A DNA stretch of 64,000 nucleotides from Deroplatys truncata. Taxonomy: Eukaryota > Arthropoda > Insecta > Mantodea > Mantidae. Below, in pieces: positions 47,505 through 58,145 of this stretch. The DNA is taken from contig CM060975.1 in assembly GCA_030765065.1 (NCBI GenBank), forward strand, positions 196,634,507-196,698,506, given 5' to 3'. The position numbers and the translations under genes are program-made. The notes below the pieces were generated by a model, which did no database searches, had not been told where the DNA came from, and saw only the letters and a list, made by a program, of their open reading frames with translations. Positions within the stretch are counted from its first letter, which is position 1. Each line of letters starts with the position of its first letter.

Positions 47505-48173
47505 CAGAGGGAATAGCGATAATCAAATGTTTAAGAACTGGACGTATGAAGCTACCCGCCTTAAAATTCCATGCTTTTTGCATGCAATCGCCAGAAACAA
47601 CTGAATGTCGAAAGAACATGAAAAGAATGACAAAGCATTGAACAATTCGAACCATTAATAACGGATATCTCGGAAATGGCCAATGCCAAAAAAACGCAAT
47701 TTGAAATAAATTATACGTTTTTTGTGTAGTACGCTTTTGTCTATCGCCAACGTTTACCAGTTATGTAAGATTATATTAATTTCCTTCCGAATGAAGAGGA
47801 CGTCATAGCTATTCCCGAAAAATTCAAGATATAGATTAGATTTATAACGTAAATATCTTTAATATATGGTATTTTAATTAAAATCGTTGACGCCATTTTT
47901 TTAGAAAATAAATGTTTTTTAAAAATATCACATATAAAGGGTAGTTTAGGGTGGGTGAGTTTTCTTGAAAATCCTCGTGTCGCATCTTTGGAAGTTACCC
48001 TAAGGTTCGTTTTTGAGTTATGCTGCCCACAGACACATATACAAAACTTTCTTCTAAAAATGCTTATTCTGAACCAGGAGGCCTCAAAATATGTATTTCC
48101 GACGATATCTCAGTATCGAATTTGGGTGGGATGCAATACCTTCTCTACCTACTATTTAGGCAGTAAAAAAAAG
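47505..48173 (+). repeat. CA element, subfamily B, 5' truncated
   Basis: Starts at GAATAGCGATAATCAAATGT and ends ATTTAGGCAGTAAAAAAAAG. The (CA)n slot is almost lost (ACAGACACATATACAAAAC). Confidence 0.8.
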
Positions 48174-49027
48174 TAAAAAGTATGATTCATATATTTGCAA
48201 TTAAATGAAAAGTTAAGGAAATTGGAGAAACTGTTTGGCGAAAAGCCTTTCTTGCTCCCATTTTTGCTTCAACTTTATTGATTACTGATCAGGGTCCCTG
48301 AAGCCAAATACAGACTGCAAGAGAGATGAGGAAGTTGATGGGGGTGTAAAAGTTGTCAAAGATGCAGAGAGAGACTGACACTTTGCTGTGTATGACAGTT
48401 ATGTTTCACAAGAAAAGTCTGCAGTTCTTCTGAGGGGAACTGGTACAAGGTTTTGTTTACCGTGTCTGTCAAATTTTCTGTCTAACCCCTTGACAACCTC
48501 TGACACTTGCAGAGATGAAAAATGTGTCATCAGAACCTGAAGGCTTGAACAAAAGCGAGTTATGGAGGTGCTCTATAGAGAACAGAAAGTGAGAGGACAT
48601 TGCGCCTCGGGTGGTCTTGCTCATCATAACGATCTCACCACCAATAGAAAGGAAGAGCGTGAAGCAGCAACATTTAGCAGGCGATGACATCAAAGATGTT
48701 GAAGGTGGCTAGCGAGTGAGAGGCCAGCCGCCAAGTCCACTTTGAAGCGAACGGTGAAAGTAAGAGTATCTCCCCATGATGAAACTCTGACCTAGAAAGT
48801 TAACAAGTTACGATGGGAGTCGAACCTGCAACATATGTCTTCAGAGAAGCATGCTCACACGCTTAATTCCATTCTCTTCTTAAAACCATATTTAGCTTTA
48901 TACAACACGCCCCAGAAGGCGTTATTTGTTTCTCAATAGGCAAAACACATCTGTCAAATACTTTCGATCTTAACTTGTTTGGGATTACCAGATATATTGC
49001 TAAGATATACTCAATGCGAATCTTTTT
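48174..49027. other. Intergenic DNA with possible SINE relic
   Basis: No gene is supported. A B-box-like GGTTCGACTCCC on the complement at about 48815-48830 hints at a tRNA-derived relic. The block 48230-48720 is GC-richer than average but its frames are short. Confidence 0.35.
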
Positions 49028-49839
49028 ACTTTCTCCACCCAAAAATTCGATACCGAGTTTTCATTGGAAATATATGTTAGGAGACCCCTGAATCCAAAAA
49101 AAGGCATTTTTGGAAACATGTCTCTGTGTGTGTGTGTGTGTGTGTCTGTCTGTGAACAGCATAACTCAGGAACGAACAATCGGATAAACACCAAACTTGG
49201 TATTTAGGTTTAGTATCTTCCAGAGATGCGACACGAAGGTTTTCAAGAAAATCCCCCCACCCCAGATTACCCTTTACATGGAACATTTTTCGAAAATGTT
49301 AATTTTCTAAAAAATGGATCTAACGATTTTGATTAAAATATCATATGTTTAAGATATTTTCATAACAAATGAAATGTATATCTCGAATTTTCTGGAAATG
49401 TCTCCAAAAGTATTCTTCATTGTGAACAACTTTTGCATAACTGGTAAACCATAAGCGCTAGACAAAATTTTACTACACAAAAAATGTATATCGCGTTAAA
49501 ATACACAATTTATGTAATATACATTTTTTTATTGACTGAACCATTTTCGAGATATTGATCGTTATTCCCTTAAATTTTCCAATTCTTTTTCTCAAATCAG
49601 AATTTGTTATTCATTCTTTTTATGTCCTGGACATGCAAAGAGAATGGAATCCGCCACATAGCAATTAGCTCTTAAAAGATTTGACTATCGCTTAAAGTCT
49701 ACCATATTCCCCTTGCACCTACAAGAAAATTAGCAATAAGATTAACATCTCGATTAACATGAAGCATATGGAGAATAAGCGCTTGTAAAAATAGTTTGTA
49801 CAAGAGTAGAGAAAGTCATGTGAGTGTAACACATCAGAT
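49028..49839 (-). repeat. CA element, subfamily A
   Basis: Minus-strand near full-length copy with (TG)n at about 49125-49145, ending in the complement of ATCTGATGTGTTACACTCAC. The right-end hairpin is partly deleted. Confidence 0.9.
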
Positions 49840-49964
49840 TTTTTATATCCTATTTCTTTTGTAATTTTTAACTTATTATGTAAACACCTGAAGTGTGAGA
49901 AAATCATTTCAAATTTGCATTCTTCCAAACTAAGAAACTGTTGCAATAAACTTATTTTTAAAAA

Positions 49965-50256
49965 TCTGATGTGATACATACACAACACTTTCTCTAATCT
50001 CTATTATTTATTAGTGGGTATACAAACTATTCTTACGGAAGTTTATTTTTCTATCTACTAGATTTTAATCCAAGTAAACCTTTGCAGAAATAGTTACATT
50101 ACAAATTTCGTTTTAGATATAAAGAGAACAGCGAGAGTGAAATGTTTAAGAACTGGACGCTATATGGTATCAATAGAATTCCGTACTGTTTCTATGCAAT
50201 CGCGAGAAACAACATTCAGTATAAACAACTTCCAGAAAATGACCAAGACCTGAACA
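49965..50256 (+). repeat. CA element, subfamily B, left third
   Basis: Begins TCTGATGTGATACATACACA and carries the B-type left half. It stops where an S1 SINE begins; the rest of the element does not resume after the SINE. Confidence 0.8.
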
Positions 50257-50406
50257 GGCTGTCCCCGTAGCTCAGTCCTGTGCTAGGGGTTCCGGGTTCG
50301 ATTCCCGGCTAGGGGTGCGCATTTTTCTCTAGCCAAGGTTATTCCTTATACTCCCCAGAGCCTGGAACTATGAATGAGAGTGTGTATGAATTAATGATAA
50401 AAAAAA
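50257..50406 (+). repeat. SINE S1 with tRNA-like head
   Basis: GTCCCCGTAGCTCAGTCCTG provides an A box (TAGCTCAGTCC) and GGGTTCGATTCCC a B box. They are only about 20 bp apart with no room for an anticodon arm, so this is a SINE promoter and not a tRNA. It is followed by ATTCCTTATACTCC and a TATGAATGAGAG block and an A-run. Confidence 0.75.
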
Positions 50407-50521
50407 CAAAAGTGCAAGAAACCCAACCCAACGACAAGAATTAACACCATTAAGTTCCAAAGGAAAGACCGCCGATAAGGCCAATGTAGTTAAGGCGGGG
50501 TATAAATGGAACTAAAAAAAA

Positions 50522-51252
50522 TCTGATGTGTTACACTCACATGACTTTCTCTACTCTTGTACAAACTATTTTTACAAACTTTGTTCTTATTCTCCATATA
50601 CTTCATGTTAATCGAGATAAACATTTGTAGACTCTATCTTATTGCTAATTTTCTTGTAGATGTAAGGGGAATATATATTTACAAGGGCAGTATAGACATA
50701 CAGTAGCGTTTAATCATAGACATTGCTCTTAATAGCTGGTTGCTAGGTGCAGTACCATTCCCTTTGCCACAGATTAATACTCTTTGCATATTCAAGACAA
50801 AAAAATGAATAACAAATTCCCATTTGAGAAAAAAAGTATTGAAAAATTTAAGGGAATAACAAGCAATATCTCGAAAATGGTTCACTCAACAAAAAAATGT
50901 ATATGACATAAATTGTGTATTTTAACGCGATCTACATTTTTTGTGTAGTAACATTTTGTCTATCTCTGATGGTTTACCATTTATGCAAAAGTCGTTCACA
51001 GACATTCCCAGGAAATTCAAGATATACATTTTATTTGTCAAAAAATATCTTAAACATATGATATTTTAATCAAAATCGTTAGAGCCATTTTTGAGAAAAT
51101 TAAAATTTTCGAAAAATCTTCCATGTAAAGGGTACTCTGGGGTGGGGGGATGTTCTTGAAAACCTTCGTGTCGCATCCTTGGAAGATACTGAACGTAAAT
51201 AACAAGTTTGGTGTTTATCCGACTGTTCGTTTCTGAGTTATGCTGTTCACAG

Positions 51253-51293
<41 letters not shown>

Positions 51294-51420
51294 CATGTTT
51301 CCAAAAATGCTTTTTTGGATTCAGGGGGTCTCAAAACATGTATTTCCGATGAAATCTAGGTATCGAAATTTTGGGTGGAATACAATACTTCCCCTACTTA
51401 CTATACGTAGTAGAGAAAGT
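50522..51420 (+). repeat. CA element, subfamily A
   Basis: Full-length plus-strand copy: TCTGATGTGTTACACTCACA start, ACTTTCTCTACT, (CA)n at about 51256-51290, hairpin, AGTAGAGAAAGT at 51420. Confidence 0.9.
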
Positions 51421-51526
51421 AAAAAACTGAGTTAGGAGTGGAATTAAATGTGTTTTCATAATATACCAGAGTAAATCAACTGGTTTCATCAGGTAAATCG
51501 AATACAGGCAGATATATTTCCGCAAG

Positions 51527-51686
51527 ACGTTACAGCCATTTTGAAAAAATCGAAGATTTCGAAAAAATGTTCCATGTAAAGGGATGTGGCAGGATTTTCT
51601 TGAAACGTTTTGTGTTCGAACAATGGAAGGTACTGATCAAGTTTGGTATTTTTCGACTTTTCGTTTATGAATTATGCTATTCACAG

Positions 51687-51730
<44 letters not shown>

Positions 51731-52372
51731 ACAAACACACACACACACACGTGGATATCGGCCTTTTTCTAAAAATGCTTTTTTGGGTTCAGGGTGCCTC
51801 AAACATGTATATCCAGTGATATCTGGGTATCGTATTTTTGGGTGGAATACAATACTTCCCCTTCTTACTATACGCAGGATACAAGATGCATTTATCGGAG
51901 TGTACACCTCGCCACTGCGACCAGCTTTAACTAATGTGGCTACACTCCTACTGGAAGCAGGGATGAGGTAAAGGAGCCGTAGGAGGTCGCCGGCCCGCTA
52001 TCAAACAGGTCCACAGAGATGCGCAGAAGTCCCTAATATATCCAGTTTGAACACCCGCGCACCAGTAGAGGTAAAGAAAAGGCGACGAAGTAGGACAACG
52101 CACCTTGACATTCACGGGGAGAAATCTTTCCAATGCGCAAGCAACTACGCCTGCCCGACAACGCAGGAGCTGAAGACACGCCTGGAACATAAAAGGCAAA
52201 AATAAAATGAGAGAAAATGGGGGGCATGAGAAATCGTGGTAGAATCATCACTCCGGTCAGTGTTCAGGGGAACACCACGAAAAACCCTATGGTCGGAATG
52301 GGCGGTCACGGGAGTCGAACTCGCCACTTCCCGAATGTGGGCCACAAACTTACTATACGTAGTAGAGAGAGT
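51527..52372 (+). repeat. CA element, 3' part, split by an S4 SINE
   Basis: Starts in the GTTACAGCCATTTTGAAAAA block. The simple-repeat slot is a (TC)n run at 51689-51725 followed by a (CA) run. The terminal hairpin is interrupted after TACTATACG by an S4 SINE (51875-52348) and resumes TACTATACGTAGTAGAGAGA to 52372. Confidence 0.85.
51875..52348 (-). repeat. SINE S4 with perfect 11-bp target duplication
   Basis: Minus-strand S4 lying between CTTACTATACG (51864-51874) and the same 11 bases at 52349-52359. The head is at the right, with a B-box-like GAGTTCGACTCCCG on the complement. This is a clean LINE-mobilised insertion and fixes both SINE ends. Confidence 0.9.
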
Positions 52373-53226
52373 AAAAACAAATTTTGTCAAATTCACTCCG
52401 TGGGTGACCCCATCTTAAGGTATTAAACCACAATCTATTACGCATATTTAAAATATGTAGAACTAAATAGCTTATTTGTTTGTTTTTTAACTTATTTATT
52501 GTCGCTTAACTATAAGCGTTATAATTTATTGTTTATTTCTATTACTTAATATAAAACTAAATAAATTTAAATGAGGAGTAACGCTTTCAGAAAATTTAAA
52601 TACTGGAGATTATAAAACACCTTCAGAAAATGGAAATTGTGTTTAAATATAATCTCGCTGTGCACTTAATGAGCAAACTGTGGAGAAATGTAGCACGTAC
52701 TAACCTCCAAGAGAGGTTTTACTCCCGTTTTGATTATGTCAAGAGAGACTAGCTAATGGTTATAAAGAATGAGGCCTGAAAACTTTGTATGCAATGAGAG
52801 GAAACGGTAGAATTCACTTTCTCTGCTCCTTCCGATGAGTCAGTCCTGACCGTGGAATTTTTAAACAATGTTTACACATTGAACAATGCACTTTAGATGT
52901 CGCTGTATTGTGAAAGAAGGATATCAGTGATACAGTGATCAAGAAAGGTACGTTAGTTTATGATGAAACATATAAATTGTTTCCGTGATGAAGCACAAGG
53001 ACAAAATTAGTGAGAGAATTCCGGTTAAGCAGCAACTCGAACCAAAAACATTGACAAATAAATAAAATAAAATCCAAGTACGCAATCTGGTACCTTGTTT
53101 CCTATACCTGGACGTGTATTCCATATGTTGTAATATTTATCACTTCCTCAATTAAACATATCACTACATCTTGTTCTCGGCCATCCCATTAGGCGATATC
53201 GTTTATTTATAATATTTTTATTCTCA
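52373..53226. other. Intergenic DNA, nothing recognised
   Basis: No supported gene or repeat. Confidence 0.4.
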
Positions 53227-53460
53227 TTAAGTATTTCTTTTTAGATTAAATATATTTAACTGTTTTCGGAGTTTTTCATTTCTTTGTTTATATAAAAAGG
53301 TACACCCAGCTACTGTTCTTAGGAATTTAATCTCTGCTGTTGCTATTCTTTTCGTGTCTGTTCTGTTCGTAGTACAGTTTTCACTTCCACATGTTAGCAT
53401 TGGCACTTCGAATACCCCAGAAGAACAGTTATTTCCACTCAAACCCTTCATCTGCATATA
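53227..53460 (-). pseudogene. Non-LTR RT C-terminal fragment
   Basis: The minus strand reads LTCGSENCTTNRTDTKRI, TAEIKFLRTVAGCTFL and LRKQLNIFNLKR, the segment that follows the RT palm in non-LTR elements. It is open over 76 codons but truncated on both sides. It corresponds to the 28.8 kb relic. Confidence 0.7.
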
Positions 53461-53732
53461 TTTCGCCTAAATATATATTAAATAATGCTGCTGAAAAAAT
53501 TGCATCCCTGTTTGGCCCTTTGGTTCATCTCTGCTTTTTTCCACTTATTTCATGTTATACATTATTATTGTACTGACTTTTACTTGTATTCTAGCAATTA
53601 AAAACATTAATAACAAAATCAACAAAACAAAATTTAAAAAAGTAACATTCCAAAATGCACAGGTATAATTTAAATTTAAAAACTAAAAAGTATACTCAAC
53701 TAGTGTTGTGAGATCCATCAACAAAAAAACTT

Positions 53733-54423
53733 TCTGGTGTGATACATTCACATAACTTTCTCTACCCTCTTATCATTTATTATTGAGTGCACAAGCTATT
53801 TTAGTAAAGGTTATTTTTCTGTTACATTTTAATCCAAATAAACATTTTCAGAAATAACTACATTACACATTTCGTTATAGATACAAAGGGAAGAGCAACA
53901 GTCAAATGTTTAAGATCTGGACGCTATACAGTGACCTAAAAAATCCATATACTGTTTCCATGCAACCGCAAGACACAACTGAATGCTATGAGGATTTTAA
54001 AGAATGACCAAGTAACGAAAAATTCGAACCTTTAATAATGGATATCTCTGAAACCTCTTATGCCACAAAAATACTTATTTGAAGTAAATTGTGTGTTTTA
54101 AAGTATTGTGAAGTACGTTTTCGTCTATACCTTAATGTTTAGCAGTTGTACAAGCTTATACAAAATGTCTCTCAACTGAAGTGGACTCCGCAGACTATTC
54201 CCAGAAAATACAAGATATACATTTTATTTGTCGTGTAAATATCTTTAATAATTTGATTTTAATCATAATTTTAGAGCCATTTTAGTACATCAAACATTTC
54301 AAAAAACTTTCCATGTAAAGAGTAGTTTGGGGTAGAGGGAGTTTTGAAAATCTTCGTGTCCCATGCTAAATACCAGTTTAGTATTTATCCGAATCTTCGT
54401 TTTTAGAGTTATGCTGTTCACAG

Positions 54424-54478
<55 letters not shown>

Positions 54479-54627
54479 TATACACACACGGACCTTTTTG
54501 TAAAAATGCTTTTTCTTCTTTTTTTGGATTCAAGGGCCTCAAAAAATGTATTTCCGTGAAATCTCGATATCAATTTTTTGGGTGGAATACAATACTTCTC
54601 CTACTTACTATATGTAGTAAAGAAAGT
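53733..54627 (+). repeat. CA element, subfamily B (first unit of a tandem pair)
   Basis: Starts TCTGGTGTGATACATTCACA, has a long (CA)n at about 54425-54474, and ends TATGTAGTAAAGAAAGT at 54627. Five A residues separate it from the next unit. Confidence 0.9.
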
Positions 54628-54632
54628 AAAAA

Positions 54633-55486
54633 TCTGATGTGTTGCATTCACATGACGTTCTCTACTCTTGTACAAACTATTTGCAGAAACGGTTATTCCC
54701 CACCTACTTCGTGTTAATCTACATAAGCATTTGCAGTATCTTATTGCTAATTTTCTTGTGGGTGCAACGAGAATATGGTAGGATTTAAACGATAGTCAAA
54801 TATTTTAAGAGCTGGTTGCTATGTAGAGTATTCTATTCTCTTTGTATGTCTGGGAAAAAAACAAAACATAAAAAAGACTAACGACTTCCCGTTTGAGTAA
54901 AAGCATAAGTATTTTGGAAAATTCAAACAAATAACAAGGAATATTTCGGAAATAGTTCGCTCGACAAAAATAATGTATGACATAAATTGTGTATTTTAAT
55001 GAGATCTACATTTTGTGTATAGTAAAGTTTTGTCTATCTCTTACGGTTTACCAGTTATGCTAAGGTCATCCAGAATAAAGAGGATTTTGGGGAATATTCC
55101 CAGAAAATTAAAATATATATTTCATTTGTATGAAAGTATTTTAAACATAATATTTTAATTAAATTATTAGAGCCATTTTGAGAAAATAAAAAATTTAGAA
55201 AAATGCTCTATGTAAAGGGTAGTCTGGAGTGGCCGAATTTTCTTAAAAATCTTCGTGTCGCATCCTTGAAAGATATTAAATTCAAATACAAAGTTGGTAT
55301 TTATCCGACTTTTCGCTCTTGAGTTATGCTGTTCACAGATAGACAGACGGACAACAGATTTCCAAAAATTCTTTATTTGGATTCAGGGCACCTCAAAACA
55401 TGCATTTCGGTGAAATCTCGGTATCGAAATTTTGGGTGGAATGCAATACTTCCTCTATTTACTTTCCCCTACGTAGTAGGGAAAGT
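54633..55486 (+). repeat. CA element, subfamily A (second unit of a tandem pair)
   Basis: Starts TCTGATGTGTTGCATTCACA directly after the A5 end of the preceding B copy, and ends CGTAGTAGGGAAAGT. The (CA)n slot is nearly absent (AGATAGACAGACGGACAAC). Confidence 0.9.
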
Positions 55487-55625
55487 GAAAACTGGTATCC
55501 ATCTATTCCTAACTCCTAGATAAAATTAATGAATTCAACAAGTTAAAATGTAACAAAATACTCCATACTAATCTAAACTACTTTCTAATCACTAGCTTGC
55601 AGCTGTAAACTTACTGATATCTGGA

Positions 55626-55658
<33 letters not shown>

Positions 55659-56039
55659 GTATATATATTTCTATGCAACTAATTATATATTATTTATTTA
55701 TTCTCTGTTTCCTTTAATTGTTCTTATTACATACTCCTCAATTCCTATTAACATGTTTTGGGTTTTGAAGCATCTATTCCTAATATAAATTGTACATTTA
55801 TTATATTTTCTTATAGTTAAAATTCCTTTACAACAATTTATACTAAAATAGTTATTATAATTTAATTTCATGTCAAAATTCATAATTTCAACTGCTATAT
55901 TTGCATTATTTACCCTTTCTATCCAACTTCCATACACTCCCTTTAAAAATGTACAGTTTAACGTTTTACTTTTCTTGAATAGTTTAACTAAATTGCGATA
56001 ATTAATGATTGCATTAAGTAGAAGTAGAACACCTACGGA
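55487..56039. other. Intergenic DNA with (TA)n and an unexplained minus-strand open frame
   Basis: (TA)n lies at about 55630-55657. A minus-strand frame stays open from the SINE junction down to 55698 over AT-rich DNA (about 110 codons, Asn/Ile/Lys-rich). It has no recognisable domain and could be chance. Confidence 0.3.
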
Positions 56040-56485
56040 GGGGGACTTAGCACTTCGACCTACAAGATCTTTCGTGCCTGAAGGCCCCGACGGGTTTTCT
56101 CCAGGAGGGAGGAGTGAGGTGAGAGGAGACAAACGGCGGCCGGACCGGGAGGAACGACTAGGTAGAGGGCAGGTTCCCCTTTTACAGACTGAAGCTGGTG
56201 CAACCCGCTCCATTCCACGGACGAAGGGTTACATAGAGCATCCTTTTCCCCTGCCATGCAACGCTGAGACTCCGGTCGACACTCTGAACTTGAAACAGAC
56301 CAAGAGATAGGTGAAGTGAAATGAGAATGAAGGTGAAATGGAGGGTCAGGAAATTCGGAGGATGTAATGAACCCTCCCAGCATTCACCTAGCGACCCGAG
56401 AAACCCCCAAAAATACCCATAGGTCAGGAAAGTGGGCCACAGGAATCGAACCCACGATCATCGGAATGCGGAACATAAACATCCG
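56040..56485 (-). repeat. SINE S4
   Basis: Minus-strand S4 of the 31062-31565 subtype: 3' end CTTAGCACTTCGACCTAC, body with GGTGAAGTGAAATGAGAATG, and the head's B box on the complement at about 56440 (GGTTCGATTCC). Confidence 0.75.
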
Positions 56486-57259
56486 CTCGTAATTGCATTA
56501 AACTTGTCACTCACTCCGGATTAAACTAATTTTCCTTTATTGCAGGACAGGAGTGTAGAGGGCCTATGGCTTCTCGTGTTTCATTTTTCCATTTCTGTCT
56601 GTCTACGTTGATACCTATGGTAACTGAAGGAAGAAACATTGTTATTATAATTAAAACAATATTGAAATATGTCTTTAAATTTCCTTTCAATCAATTGGTC
56701 GTTTTAGCTCTAACAGAGTTTGGAGTTGTATTTCTTATCTCAAATTCAAACCTCTGTCCTTCTCTCTAGACTCAACCAAGAACTCCCACCATATTATTCG
56801 ACATTATATTTATATCCCGTTGGTTCTACAGTTCCATGACGATAGATCGAGATCCAGAGAAGCAATTCGAAAATAATAAATGCTTTAGACACAAATGTAT
56901 ATGCGAGATTAATCGCCACTCTAAGGAACCTTATTACTGAAATAGAATGACGAAATGGGCAAGATGGCACCTATAAGGGTGGGCATGCCCGTGACCTTAC
57001 CTTTCTTTCCAGCCTGTCCTAATCGCGGTACGAATTGACTGGCAGATAAACGCTTTGAGGTCATTCTAACACTTCCAGACTAAGTCGATCTCACGTTGCT
57101 ATACACGCGGTAGTTGAGTTTTGTTTTCTTTTTCAAGCAAATAAAAAATTTTATCTTTACATTGTTTTGAAATAGAACTTATAGTTGAAAGTACTAAGCA
57201 TTTTTAGTTAAAATAAGGTCTATCTACCACAACTTTTATTTACATAGTGATGCGGTATA
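56486..57259. other. Intergenic DNA, nothing recognised
   Basis: No supported gene or repeat. Confidence 0.4.
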
Positions 57260-57261
57260 TA

Positions 57262-57762
57262 CAGGGTTATTCAAAAAGAAGGAACATACTTTAAATATTT
57301 ATTTCTAATGAACGACAATAGATTGTGACACATGCGTTACATCACTGAATAGAGAACAGTTGAAAATTTTATTTGATGTGTTCAATATGAGCACCATTTG
57401 TTATACGAGGACGACTAGTGCTTTTCCGTTTACATACGCAACCATATTCTACGATTTTATTGTATCAATTGTAAATTTTTTATGAGGCGGCTCGCTGTTG
57501 AACTTACAACGAAATGCACGCTGCAATGAAACAATGAATTCATTCTTTGCATAATGCAGCACACAAAACGACTTTTCATGTGGCGTCGCCGTTTTCTCGT
57601 AAACAAACGGAGCGCCGCTGTAGGCACTGAATGGGACTAATAGTTGGGGCTTAAAACTTTGAACTTTCCGCTATTAAATTATGTTTCGTATTGTTGCTAT
57701 CTATTGTCGTTCATTAGAAATAAATATTTAAAATCTGTTTCTTCCTTTTTAAAAACCCTGTG
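57262..57762 (-). mobile_element. Internally deleted mariner-like element
   Basis: The left end is CAGGGTTATTCAAAAAGAAG. The complement of the right end is CAGGGTTTTTAAAAAGGAAG, and the inverted match runs about 70 bp (including TTATTTCTAATGAACGACAA). TA flanks the left end; the right edge is uncertain by 2 bp. On the minus strand a frame reads NEFIVSLQRAFRCKFNSEPP, typical of the N-terminal DNA-binding region of insect transposases of this kind. A short way on it reads NGAHIEHIK and a stop, which is how such proteins end. The catalytic middle is missing. Confidence 0.75.
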
Positions 57763-58145
57763 TATATATAGACGTATGCTTGTTGTATACTTAAAGTTAC
57801 ACAATACTAAGCAGTACTGTGCTAAAAGGCTTTAGGGTTCAATAGTATTTTGCATAAAAGGGAACTCACTGCTGTAACGATGTACATCAATATTTCATTT
57901 ATAAAGCAAAAGTAATTAATCTTAGCGTATTGATATCCAAAGGACAGGTCAAAAGCCAGGTAAATGCTCTCTGAAATCTGAAGCAGTATTAAGGACATTG
58001 TTCCATTTAATGCATAGAGTGACTATTGAATTACCTTTTAATGTGAGGTACATTATATGTTTATAATTTTCAATAATTTTAAGCGAATTTGTGGCACATA
58101 ATTTATACTCTAAGTGAATAACAAAAGTAATTTTTATGCTTACAG
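57763..58145. other. Intron or upstream DNA of the Gln-rich exon
   Basis: AT-rich with no frame of note. It ends in TTTTTATGCTTACAG, a plausible splice acceptor with a weak pyrimidine tract. An in-frame TAA at 58128-58130 closes the exon's frame just upstream, which supports splicing here. Confidence 0.6.

Noticed and set aside
50261-50318. A tRNA gene at the S1 head
   Set aside because: A and B boxes are present, but the spacing leaves no anticodon arm and the sequence continues into a body shared with 46052-46214. It is a SINE head.
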